Source of the DNA: Bryum argenteum
Taxonomy: Eukaryota > Streptophyta > Bryopsida > Bryales > Bryaceae
Length of the DNA stretch: 64,000 nucleotides
Assembly: GCA_037043015.1 (NCBI GenBank)
Contig: CM073322.1
Location: forward strand, 14,829,601-14,893,600
Reading direction: 5' to 3'
Shown here: one piece after another, positions 1-10,110 of the stretch
How the letters are laid out: each line of letters opens with the position of its first letter
Numbering within the stretch: position 1 is the first letter of the stretch
The notes under the pieces: model-generated
Databases searched by the model: none
The model's input: only the letters and a program-made list of their open reading frames with translations
What the model was told of the DNA's origin: nothing
Program-made: the position numbers and the translations under genes

Positions 1-3000
1 GGCGAACCGCACAAGACGGAGGAAGTGGCGTTGCAAGTGACCTTGAAGTGTGGGACATTGGAGTTTGTTGAGAATTTCACATTATGTGAGATGGATGAGG
101 TAGACCTCATCTTAGGGGATACCTTCTTTGAGGCGCACACAGTGGATGGATGTGGCGCAAGCCAAAGACGGTTAGTGGTGCGCCGTGATGGCAAGGAGTT
201 AGTGTTGAAGTTAACTCGTGGCCCTTCAATAGCGGGGGCAAATTAAACTTGGTCTCTTTAGACCAAATGTTGGAACATCAATTTGTGGTGATGGCTCGTG
301 AAGAGCAACTTGGGCATGAGGGGAAGGGGGTGCAACAACCACTTCCCAAAGAAATTCAAGAGGTGTTGGCCAAGTACAAGGATGTGCTTACCAATGAGTT
401 ACCCAAAGAGCTACCCCAAGAAGAGAAGTGGATCACAAGATCGAGGTGCTACCTGGAGCTGAGCCACCTTCTAAGGCACCTTATCGGTTAAACCAAAAAG
501 AGTTGATGGAGCTAAAGAAGCAACTAAACGACTTGTTGGAAAGGGGTTATGTGAGACCAAGCAAGTCACCATATGGTGCACCGGTCCTCTTTGTGGACAA
601 GAAGGATGGCAAGCTTAGGATGTGCATTGATTATAGGGCCTTGAATAAGGTGACCATCAAGAACAACTACCCTTTGCCTCGAATTGATGATCTCTTTGAT
701 AGATTGGCGGGAGCTAAGTACTTTAGTCGCATAGACTTGAAGTCGGGTTACTACCAAATCCGCATTGCGGATGCGGATGTGGAAAAGACCGCGTGCCGCA
801 CAAGGTATGGGTCTTATGAGTTCCTTGTGATGCCCTTTGGGTTGTGCAATGCACCCTCAACATTCACAACCCTTATGAACACCATCTTTCGAGAGGAAAT
901 GGATGACTTTGTGATTGTCTACATCGATGACATCTTGGTGTTTTCCAAGACGGCCGAGGAACATGCAAAGGCACCTTGAGGCGTACTCATGAAGCTTAGA
1001 GACAACAAGCTTTATGCTAATGGGGAAAAGAGTGAGTTTGCACAACTTGAGATGGAGTTCTTGGGCCATGTGGTTACCGGAGATGGAATCAAGCCGGACA
1101 TGAAGAAGGTGAAGGCAATTCAAGAGTGGAAGCGGCCTTCTACACAAAAGGGACTTAGGTCATTCCTTGGCCTAGCAAACTACTATCGCCGCTTCATACG
1201 CAACTTCTCTAAGATTGCCAAGCCTTTGTCCGACTTGTTGAAAAAGGGGTGAACCAAGTATGGGATGAATTTTGCTACCAAGCCTTTGAGGAACTCAAGA
1301 ACAAGTTGTCATCTCCACCAAAGTGTTGAAGTTCCCCGAGTTTGATAAGCCCTTTGAGGTCCACACAGATGCAAGTGACTTTGCCATTGGAGGCGTCTTG
1401 ATGCAAGATGGTAGGCCAATTGCCTATGAGAGCAAGAAGTTGGATGGGTGTCAAAGGAGATGGCCAACTCACGAGAAGGAGCTCTTTGCGGTGGTGCATT
1501 GTTTGAAGACATGGCAACATTACTTGGGGTTGCACAAGACTAAGGTCTACACCGATAATGTGTCTTTGAAGTATTTTGAGACACAAGCACAAATGAGTGC
1601 CAAACAATTGAGGTGGCATGATACTTTGGCGCTCATGAATGTGGACTTGATCCACAAACCGGGCCGTGACAATGTGGTGCCGGATGCGCTAAGTAGAAAG
1701 GAAGAGTTTCATGCCATGAGCACCACCCAAGTCTTGCGGCTCATGTATAAGGGTGAAGGCAATTGGGAACGGCGGATAAGAGAGGGGTACATGAAGGACC
1801 CCGAGGCACAACAAATGCTTGGTGATCTTAGGAAGGGCAAGAAGCTCAAGGTGATCAAGTTGGTGAATGGATTGCTCAAGTATAAGCAAAGTAGGGTGTA
1901 TGTTCCTCAAGGCAAGCTTAGATTGTTGGTTTTGAAGGACGAACATGATAGTCCCATAGCCGCCATAGGGAGAAAAGGCTACCATTGCAACGGTGTCAAG
2001 GAGGTACTATTGGCCGGGATGAAAGATGACATAACCCACTTTGTGAAGACTTGTGTGAAGTGCCAACTTAACCGGCTTCATATCAAAAGCAAGCGGGCTT
2101 GTTGCAACCATTGTCAATTCCGCCGGGTCCTTGGCATAGTGTGTCTATGGACTTCATCACAAGCCTTCCCGAGTCGCAAGGGTATGATGCCATCTTAGTG
2201 ATGGTGGATCGGTTTAGCAAGTTGGCTCATATGGTGCCAACTAGAGGAACTGCAACTGCGCTTGAGACCGCCAAGATCTTTCTCGATGCATGGTGGAAGC
2301 ATCACGGGTTGCCAAGAGTGATTGTGTCGATCGAGACCCAAAGTTCACAAGTGCATTTTGGAGACACTTCTTTAGGAAGGTGGGAACCAAGTTGACATTT
2401 AGCACTGGCTTTCATCCCCAAACAGATGGGCAAACTGAAAGGGTGAATGGGGTCTTGAACCAATACTTGAGGAACTTTGTGAGTGCGGACCAACGTGATT
2501 GGGTAGACTATGTGGGGTTGGCGGAGTTCGATTACAATGCGGCCACACACTCGGCGACTAAGGAGTCACCTTTCAAAGTAGCCTATGGAGTGGAGCCACT
2601 CCAACCTCGCCGACTTAGCTCTCGAGGGGGCACATTCAACACCGAGTTCAACCAAGATGGTGAAGACTTGGCCAAGAAGCGGGAACATATGTTGGAAAAA
2701 ACAAGTTGTTGTTGGAGAAGGCAAGAAGGCGCTATGAGAAGCAAGTCAATGCCGGAAGACGTGAAGTGGAGTATGAGGTGGGACAAAAGGTGTTGTTGAA
2801 TGTGAAGAACTTCACCATGCCCGAAGGCCTCACTCCAAAGTTCATGTCCAAGTTTGCGGGTCCGTTTCCCATTGTGGAACGGGTGTTCAAAGATGTGTAT
2901 AAGTTGGAGCTACCACCCGAGATCAAAGTGCATCCAACATTCCATGTTTCATTGTTAAAGCCATTCAAGGAGGATACCTTGTGGCCGGATCGCAAGCAAG

Positions 3001-3229
3001 TGATTCGCCACCACCGTAGTTGGTTGGACAACATTTGGAATATGAGGTAGAGGCCATCCTCAAGAGTAGGAACCTCAAAAACAAGAGCAAGGAATACCTT
3101 GTGAAGTGGCGAGGATACCACGAGAAAGAAGCAACGTGGGTGGCGGCAAAGGACATGGTGAATGCTAAGGAGGTGGTGGAGAACTTTGAGAAGAATAGGA
3201 GCTCCAACAAGAAGCAACGTAGGCATTGA
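1..3229 (+). pseudogene. Chromovirus pol polyprotein (protease-RT-RNase H-integrase-chromodomain), multiply frameshifted
   Basis: Successive reading frames carry the family domains. The protease C-terminus (LILGDTFF) is at 25-246. Reverse transcriptase with the catalytic YIDD box is at about 428-979 and continues at 989-1252. RNase H (HTDASDFAIGG) is at 1323-1700. The integrase zinc-binding module (CVKCQ) is near 2050. The integrase core, with its first Asp in MDFITSLP and the Glu in GQTERVN, is at 2110-2600. The chromodomain (EYLVKWRGY) is at 3030-3200. The frame changes near 245, 430, 980, 1255, 2100, 2330, 2700 and 3030, mostly by single-base shifts. The frame break falls at the second integrase Asp. 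The active-site residues are otherwise recognisable, so decay is recent or some shifts are base-calling errors. As it stands no full polyprotein can be made. Confidence 0.93.
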
Positions 3230-4012
3230 TGAGGACATCAACCTCCGTAGTGGGGAGGATGACTTGTAGCTTGGGCGTAAATCCACAACACTTGTACTTG
3301 TTCTTTGGATTTGGCAATAAAGTTTGGCTTTGGTGTGTGCAAAGAGAAGAGTATGAGATGGAGTCCTAGTCTTGTACTTGTGCTAAGTTGGTGGAAGAGG
3401 GGGAATAGAGATGTGAAACCGAGTTGGGAAGGCCGAGTAATGGGGACCAAGGCTAGGAGAAAGAGTGGATAAAACCATGAAGTCCCTTGGCCTTGGGCTT
3501 GTCCGGGGGGGGACAAGGTAATGGCGCGTGCTCATAAAAGCGCCACTCCCACAAACTAGTGCAAGCTAGTGCATGGGAGTCATGAACCCATGCCTCGAAA
3601 GAGATAGTGGGATCCGAGTTGGGTGGAACTTGGCATTACCCCCGTGCGATCGAGTCGTGGTGTAAAAGCCATCTTGGGTTTGCAACCAAGACAACTTGGT
3701 GGAAGCATTGAGGTCCAGCCTAGTAGTCAAGGAAGAAGTGTTAGGCTAGTGGAGCCTAACTTGGAGAGCCAAGGTAAGGGCAATCCAAGAGGGTCTCAAA
3801 GTAGGTGGGTCTAGAGTAGTTTAGTTGCCTTGGAAGAAGTCCAGGGTTCTAAACGGACCACCTAGTGACGACACCTTTGAGACTTTGCCAAAGTTTGAGA
3901 GTGCATTGTGGGGGTCGCGCCCTGGTGAAACACAATGCTGCACCAATGGGGATGGCAACCTAAGAGTTGGTGTGACCGACTACAAGTATAGTCGATGAGG
4001 GCATCGACTCCA
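3230..4012 (+). other. Untranslated 3' spacer of the chromovirus
   Basis: About 780 bases between the chromodomain stop and the polypurine tract have no supported coding sequence. A G-run near 3507-3513 is a second purine-rich patch. Long spacers before the 3' LTR are common in large plant chromoviruses. Short open frames here show no recognisable domain. Confidence 0.6.
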
Positions 4013-4027
4013 TTAGGTGGGGGTGAG
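4013..4027 (+). promoter_or_regulatory. Polypurine tract priming plus-strand DNA synthesis
   Basis: A purine-rich run (AGGTGGGGGTGAG) ends directly against the first base of the LTR (TGTCGC). This is where a Ty3/gypsy polypurine tract must sit. Position and composition support the call. Confidence 0.75.
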
Positions 4028-5346
4028 TGTCGCGCACCTCTCCTTGAGGAGTGCCCGCAACACCAAGGGCCCAAGGGGGACACCGGAGTGACGCCCGGGC
4101 CTTGGGGTGCCAAGGTGAAGGGAACCTAAGTGGGCCTAGTGTGGGAGAGGACCCCGGGCGTTGGAGACGCCTCTCACCCACGGAGACTAGGAGCCACGAG
4201 GGAATGGACATGAGATTATGGAAGCTCATGTTGCCACGATTCCGGGATGCTAAGGAGCACCTCATTTGGAGGTGTGAGCTAAAAGTTATGGGAGTTGGAA
4301 GATTGTGGGACTAAAGGGAGTGCTGTCCAGGGACAGTGCTGGACTGGGAAGCTGGCCCGGGACTCCCGAATCTTCAGAGGGGCATGACTCCCGAATCTTC
4401 AGAGGGGCATAACTCCCTCAATACTTGTCGGAATGAGGCAAGTAAGGTGTCTATCGGCATCTACTTGACGAGTAGATGTCGATAGAGTGGTCGCTCGTCG
4501 CGTTTGGATGCGGGACGAGGTAGATACGAGCCCTGGAAGGTTCGGGAAGTCTCCGGGCCTTCCAGCGGCTAAGGCATTGGGAGATTGGGTGGTCTTCCAA
4601 AACTAAGAGGTGTGAGGGTCCAGCCCTTCACCTAGGACCAGGGGGCTGCCGAATCCCACAGAGTATACTATGGGGAGGGCTGGTCTCCCTCCCCACTCCC
4701 ATGGTGCCTTGGTGGTGACCAAGGTGGGAGTCCCGAGTGGTGTGGCTAGTGTTCGGGCCTCACCATGGGGACTCCCAAGCCAAGGTGAGTCCCAATGGGT
4801 GGAGCTAGTGTTGGGGCTCCACCATGGGGACTCAAAGTGCAAAATGAGGCACGGTGGGTGGAGCTAGTGTTGGGGCTTCACCACGGTGGCTCATAAGGAC
4901 AAGGTGAGTCCCGGTGGGGGAGCTAGTATTGGGGCTTCACCACGGGGACTCATATAGGCAAAATGAGGACCATGAGTGCTACCGATGTGGGGTGGTGTCT
5001 CACCGCCGGCGTTGTGATTACTTGGTGGCCTTGGGGTCACCATAGTGGTCATGGGCGGTGGTGAGGAGACACCACCAAGTGCGGTTAGGCGGCGTGGTAT
5101 GGGAGTGCCACCAAGTTGGGCCTTGGACATAAGTGGAAGTCCGCACCTAACCATTGGCTACCTACGAAGGGGTTGAGTCCCGGTTGCATGAGTAGGAGGG
5201 ATTGATAACCAAGCGGTGAGCTTGGTGGTTGGTATGGGGAGCTAACTTTGTGCATGTGGGGGATGTGCAGAGTTAGCGCTCGTGACACTTGCTAGAGTTG
5301 GGAAGAAGTTGGTGTAAGCTAAGGTGAACTAGCAAGGGTTGCGACA
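4028..5346 (+). repeat. 3' LTR of the chromovirus (1319 bp)
   Basis: The boundaries are set by comparison with the solo copy at 52666-53959, which has a perfect target duplication. Both begin TGTCGC and end GCGACA, a short inverted repeat of the TG...CA type. The two LTRs look nearly identical by eye. This copy is 25 bp longer, accounted for by a tandem duplication of about 25 bp (GACTCCCGAATCTTCAGAGG) at 4358-4415 that is single in the other copy. Several degenerate units of about 60 bp occur at 4700-4970. The LTR supplies promoter and polyadenylation signals to the element. Confidence 0.93.
4700..4970 (+). repeat. Degenerate ~60 bp tandem repeats inside the LTR
   Basis: The phrase GCTAGTGTTGGGGC, followed by a C/A-rich stretch and GGGGACTC, recurs four to five times with a spacing near 60 bp. 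The same array is present in inverse orientation in the solo LTR at about 53040-53290, so it belongs to the family. Repeats in this position may be enhancer-like, which is inference. Confidence 0.7.
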
Positions 5347-6044
5347 CCCCGATAGCCTCCGAACCATTACTGGGCTTGTTATCGTGCGTTGGTGAGTCAT
5401 CTCCTTCATGTTCAGTGTCGTCGTTGGCGGTGTTCACATCCTCCTCGGCCGCTTCGTCGTCATCAGATTCCTCCCTTGCCCGAGAGGCAGAACTACGCGT
5501 CTTGTGTGGGCAGAAACTCTCCAATTTCCGTGCTCTTTTCTTTGAAGCAGTTCCCCTCCGCGCCCTAGACTGTTTTGCCGACTCCGGCAATGCCTGAAAA
5601 ACCGATATTATTTGCGCTTCGGTTCTCGCCTGCTCGAGTTCTTTCAGAAACTTATTGGTCGCCGGAAAATCCAGGTTGGGGTACGTCGGGCATTTATCCG
5701 GTTTCACTTTGCACCTCCCATGGTTGAGATGAACGTTGAGTCGGTGCTTCTGGAAGGCGTCATGACAATGAGGACAATTGAAGTACTTCACCTTTTTCCC
5801 TTTCGCGTCTATTCCGTAGGACAACATTTTCGACTCAGTACCATGCATATCGACGATGAGTTGCCTCGCTGCGGTCGGTGACCACTCCTCCTTCCAGTAG
5901 TGTGTATTCTCCACCCCATAGACTTGCTCCACCTTCTTCGTAGTGGGGTTGTAGTGTATACGAGTCGCAATCAATTCGATGCCCTGTTTCGTTAATATGT
6001 CCTTGCACGCGCACGTTGATCCCGCCTTCGGCATAATTGCAGGC
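5347..6044 (-). pseudogene. C2H2-like zinc-finger coding exon truncated by the chromovirus insertion
   Basis: An exon reads right to left from a splice acceptor (TTTTGTAG, boundary at 6044), with an ATG at 6034. It stays open for about 230 residues until it runs into the LTR at 5346, where element sequence supplies an artificial 3' end. Visible features are an N-terminal module of unknown type, one zinc-finger-like motif (CPHCHDAF followed by HLNH) near residue 90, and a basic then acidic low-complexity tail (EESDDDEAAEEDV). I do not recognise the family. The finger suggests nucleic-acid binding. The original 3' part would lie left of the window. It could be a host gene or a cargo or transposase gene of an older element. 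Confidence 0.6.
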
Positions 6045-6125
6045 CTACAAAATCACAGATATCATGATGCCCATATATCAGTGCATGATAACACCAATTA
6101 GCTACAAGATAAACCTAAACCCACA

Positions 6126-6300
6126 TCATGACCTACGATAGACTATGGGCGATAGACGATAGCAGACGATGATAAAAGACCGACTATCGACAATAGACGA
6201 TAGCAGACATACGATAGATAAAAGACAGACTATGGACGATAGACGATAGCAACATACGATAGACGATACACGACCGTGCTTAACTGTATGGACGATACAC
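6126..6300. repeat. Short tandem repeats based on GATAGACGATA
   Basis: Imperfect iterations of CGATAGACGATAGCAGAC and close variants fill about 170 bases, with a few substitutions and unit-length changes. There is no coding signal. This is ordinary microsatellite-like expansion. Confidence 0.8.
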
Positions 6301-6544
6301 AATGCACGAGGATTTCTCTCCCACAAGCACAGTTCCGCATCAAACTCCTCTAAAAATGCTACACATTTTAGCAAAAAGTATTCCAAATGAGAGGAGGTGC
6401 ATAAACAAAACTGGAATGGAAACGAGCTCCAACGATACACGACAGACGACAAGAATGCACAATAATGCACAAGAACGCACGCAGAGCTCTACGAGAATAG
6501 ACGATGAACAAATGTCGACCTACGACAACAATTTATACAAAACA

Positions 6545-6765
6545 ACTATCGACTTCCGAGACAGAATCCACATTCTTTCGAGACATGAACCAACATTCTC
6601 TCGAGACATGAACTAACATTCTTTGGAGACAGAATCAACAACCTCCGAGACAGCCTCCACATCCTCCGAAACAGAATCCACGACCTCCGAGACAGAATCC
6701 ACGACCTCCGAGACAGAATCCACGACCTCCGAGACAGACTCCACATCCTCTGAGACAAAATCAAA
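6545..6765. repeat. ~21 bp minisatellite, unit CTCCGAGACAGAATCCACGA
   Basis: About ten units of CCGAGACAGAATCCA plus a short linker run from 6545 to 6765. The right-hand units are nearly identical, while the left-hand units are diverged (CGAGACATGAACCAACATTC). One further match occurs near 6918. The open frames across it are repeat artefacts. Confidence 0.85.
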
Positions 6766-7344
6766 TTTCCTTCAGGTGGTTTTAGTCGATAAACCCTAAA
6801 TTGCGCAAATCATTTTCTTATCTGCTCGTTCGTTCGTAACAATCCATCTAAACCACAATCCACAGTAATGCGCTAATCACATGAATAAGTGGAGCTGCAA
6901 ACTCACCGGAAAGCAGCCTCCGAGACAGAAATGGTGGGAGAGTTATCTGCGATCGAGGAAGCGTAAGCGCAGCGCCACGGGAATTCCAGGGTTTGCGCGA
7001 GAACCGCAAATGAAGATGATAATTCGCGAAAGGCGAACATTGCCATTCCAGCATTCAAAAACCTGCATTTGCGAAATGGTGGGCGCAATGATGACCCGTA
7101 CCTCGAGCGCCGACCTCGTACGTGATAGCCGCCACTTCAGTCTATTGACACGAGACCTATCAAATATTATTATCATTTCATCCTCCTCATCATGCGTTCT
7201 AGAGCGCCTCAAGATCTCCATTCACTCAATTTCCCATCATATTTCCTACTAAACCTTCGATACGGAAATCTTTTGCATCGCAAGCGCATCTGATGTGACA
7301 AGTTGATAAAGGTTTCCACGATGAACGAAAATATGTATGCGATA
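6766..7344. other. Intergenic DNA, no supported gene
   Basis: Several overlapping open frames exist on both strands (for example 6881-7252), but none shows a recognisable domain, splice context or paralogue in the window. I see nothing that can be annotated. Confidence 0.5.
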
Positions 7345-7680
7345 ACAGTAGATATGGATGAAAGTTGGGCGTATCGGACATGGAGTGAACGGCGGGTGTG
7401 TGCGCGAGAGGATGGGGTGTATCGGGTAGGGTAGGATGATATCGGGTACTGGGCCCCACAGTGCCGAAAAGATTGGATCTGGCTGAAAGTGGGGCGTATC
7501 GGGCAGAGAGGGATAGGCGGGTGAGTGTGCGGGAGGAGAGAGTGTATCGAGTAGATTAGGATGTTATCGGGTAGTGGGCCCCACATGGCCGATGGGGATA
7601 GATGCGAGATGTGCGGTATCGGGTAGCGATAACGCTGTAGAGCGATAGAGGGTGGGTCGCGTATCGGGCAGGGAAAGACG
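7345..7680. repeat. ~120 bp tandem repeat, two full units and a partial third
   Basis: Unit 1 starts near 7351 and unit 2 near 7471. Both contain GGGCGTATCGG, GGCGGGTG, TATCGGGTA and GTGGGCCCCACA (TGGGCCCCACA in unit 1). A degraded third unit extends to about 7680. The block is GC-rich compared with its flanks. The TGGGCCCCACA core is a class of GC-rich element often found in plant promoters, but no adjacent gene is seen. Confidence 0.75.
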
Positions 7681-8389
7681 CGCGCGGAAAGGAAAAGACG
7701 CGGGTGATAAGGAGAAAACTGTCTTTCTTTCGCTGGCGAAGGTCGCGGAAAGAATGCTATTACAGGGCCTGACAGTTCGAACACGGATTGAACTTAGTGA
7801 GCGGCGGCTAACACCGGCCGGCTAGGAAAGCCTCCGGCATCCACTTCCGTAGCATACGTCATCATCTTTGGTCAGCCCCTGCCACCTGATACATGGGCCA
7901 CACCGGGGGCCAGTAGTCCCAGCAGGCTCCAAACCGGTCGGTGGATGGCCCCCTGCTGCTCCGGGCGCTTTTCCCCGTACCGGGGGAGGGGGTGGCTTGT
8001 ATCCCTAAACCTGAAGAAGATTTGGGTCCTCCTTTAACGTCTTCATACAATCTTCCGATTCCTCCATCTACCGTGCCATGTACAACAAGAACCTCACAAC
8101 AGTGTATCAATGACATACACAACAAGAACCAACTCTCACTCATTGTCAAGGAACTTAAGTTGCAATAATCAACTAAGAAATCAGAAACTGCAAAATTAGC
8201 CTAAATTGTAACCCTCGCAAAATAACACCTAAATATCTTAAACTAAATATCAATATGTATCACCTAGCTAGTCATACAATAAACACAACACTCACTATAA
8301 ACAACTCTACAATGATGGATAAGCGTACAAGGAATGATGGAGAACTAAAAGAAGGTATCCAATGGTAAAAGAATTTTCATGGCAGAGAA
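7681..8389. other. Intergenic DNA, no supported gene
   Basis: A GC-rich patch at 7800-8000 passes into AT-rich sequence. Open frames on either strand (7862-8149, 7941-8168) show no domain. It may be a fragment of an old mobile element but has no diagnostic end. Confidence 0.4.
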
Positions 8390-8505
8390 TGGCGAGGAGC
8401 AATTTGGTTGGGCGCGCATTTGGCCACGACACGAGGAGCAATTTGGTTGGGCATGCATTTGGCCACACACGAGGAGAAATTTGGTTGGGCACGCATTTGA
8501 CCTCA
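8390..8505. repeat. ~38 bp tandem repeat, three units
   Basis: Three units each contain GAGGAGCAATTTGGTTGGGC (third unit GAGGAGAAATTTG) followed by GCATTTGGCCAC. They are nearly identical, implying recent expansion. No function is evident. Confidence 0.85.
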
Positions 8506-8993
8506 ACAAGAAGGTCCGCGCCCGGAAGATGTTGAAATCTCCGGCTGTTGTAAATTCTGAATAGAGATTTTGCCCTAGGTGGCCAGCCCCGAACTCGACA
8601 TTCAAGAATTTACAGCGGAGCTTCCGTGTCCGGACATTGGATGTCTATGGTGTTGGGGCGGGGTGCCCTAAGCGGACCCGTACCCTAGACCTTATAGTAG
8701 GTAGGTTTGAGATCATACGATTGAAATTACAAAAAAAATAATAAATATTCTTCTCAATTCTCAACCATATCTCAATTCCAACAAGGTGATAGAAAATTAC
8801 ATTTCATGGTTAAATTAGAAGTCCAAAAAACGCTTGGATTCTTAGGGATTTGGATAATTGAAATCTGTTCATGTAAGATTAAAGCATGTAAGATTTAGAC
8901 ACCTTGAAGGTTAATTTTTAATAGGTTTGATGAAAATTGATTTAAGGTACATCAATAGACCAAAATTACGCCCCCTCCACGTTAGAGCCTTAA

Positions 8994-9419
8994 CCCTTAA
9001 GCGCCCACGGTGTCGTTTTTCAACATTTTGGATGTGAGGCTCGTCTTTGGTGCACAACCCCGCTTTCATCCCATCGATTTTTCATCCGCCGTTTTTTTTG
9101 CTCAACTCCTCGGTGGGTTTACTCTACTCCCTCCTTGGATAAATAGTAAAATCCTTGATCCTTAATTTGTGAGACAGGGCGAAAGAGATTTTTCATGAAA
9201 GTTTTGGTGGTGTGATCTTCACCCCTTTTTTGCATGGATCTTGAAATCCATACCTCCAAATGGCATGCAACTTGACGGTCATACTAATTGCCATGCTCCA
9301 AAGAAGATCCTACGGTTGGATTTTCCATTTTCATCTCTTATTTGTTTTTACGCAGTTTTGAAAAAATCAGCATTATTACCAATTGTTAGGAGCTTTACCC
9401 CCCCTTGGGCGTTTAGGGG
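8994..9419. mobile_element. piggyBac-family MITE (426 bp) with TTAA target sites
   Basis: The element lies between two TTAA sites (8990-8993 and 9420-9423), the invariant piggyBac target. The left end reads CCCTTAAGCGCCC and the right end GGGCGTTTAGGGG. These match the ends of the full-length element at 23542-29498 (CCCCTAAACGTCCC / GGGACGTTTAGGGG). Similarity continues inward: both left ends have GTGTCGTTTTT, and both right parts share AAGATCCTACGGTTGGATTT. It has no coding capacity, so it would have needed transposase in trans. Confidence 0.9.
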
Positions 9420-9423
9420 TTAA

Positions 9424-10110
9424 AGGTTAACAAGAAGAGATTTATATATCTATACATTCTTGAGAATTTCCTTTAATTTTTCTTACTCGTTCATATCTTG
9501 TTTACGAAGCTTTTTGAGGAATGGCAATACTTCTGACCATCGACCATGAAATGTAGCATTTATGGAATTAAAACCTAAAGATTCTCTTGGAAATAATTGG
9601 CTTCAGAGACATTCCATTGCTTTGAAAAATGCGAAGTGCATTACGCACTCATTCAACGTCTTAAAAAAGAACTCATAAACAACGAACTTTTTCCTCAATG
9701 TAACTGCAAAAGCACTGCAAGAGACTACATAACAGAAGATGAATCTTGCTCACCCCACTATTCTGCATTCACATCCTATCAAAGCACCTGACATGCATCT
9801 TTCATTCCCTACACAAATCTCTCGGTACACGATAGAACCAACCAAGAATTCTGAGGAGTAATATATTTGATGTACAGTGCATACTACTCTTGAACGTCTT
9901 CATGTCGTACAACAACCTCAAAACTCTTCGATCAGAAAAACCAAGTCTCGCAAGTCCTCTGTCCGATGCCACTACAGTAATGCATCACTACTTGAAACCA
10001 GCTCTGCTTTAGTGACTTTTGACAGATAATGTAGTATCATATCACTAAACGCAACAGTAATATTCTGCTTCAATAGTCTATTAACCACGAGTTCATTCTT
10101 AAACTGCCAA
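9424..10110. other. Intergenic/3' flank of the KNOX gene, nothing recognised
   Basis: AT-rich sequence between the MITE and the KNOX stop codon. It probably holds the KNOX 3' UTR nearest 10110. No conserved coding sequence or RNA gene is seen. Confidence 0.5.

Larger units (their letters stand above)
1..5346 (+). mobile_element. Ty3/gypsy chromovirus LTR retrotransposon, 3' portion (5' end outside window)
   Basis: The sequence shows, in order, the end of an aspartic protease, reverse transcriptase, RNase H, integrase, a chromodomain, a long untranslated spacer, a polypurine tract and a 3' LTR ending in GCGACA. This domain order with a C-terminal chromodomain is diagnostic of the chromovirus branch of Ty3/gypsy (Metaviridae). 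Chromodomains in this group are known to bias integration toward marked chromatin. The 5' LTR, primer-binding site and gag lie left of the window. The coding region carries many frame changes, so this copy is not autonomous. A closely similar solo LTR lies at 52666-53959, so the family has inserted at least twice in this locus. The 5 bp after the element are CCCCG. The matching upstream duplication cannot be seen. Confidence 0.95.

Noticed and set aside
9597-9791. Plus-strand 64-codon open frame downstream of KNOX
   Set aside because: Too short, with no domain or splice support and in AT-rich sequence.
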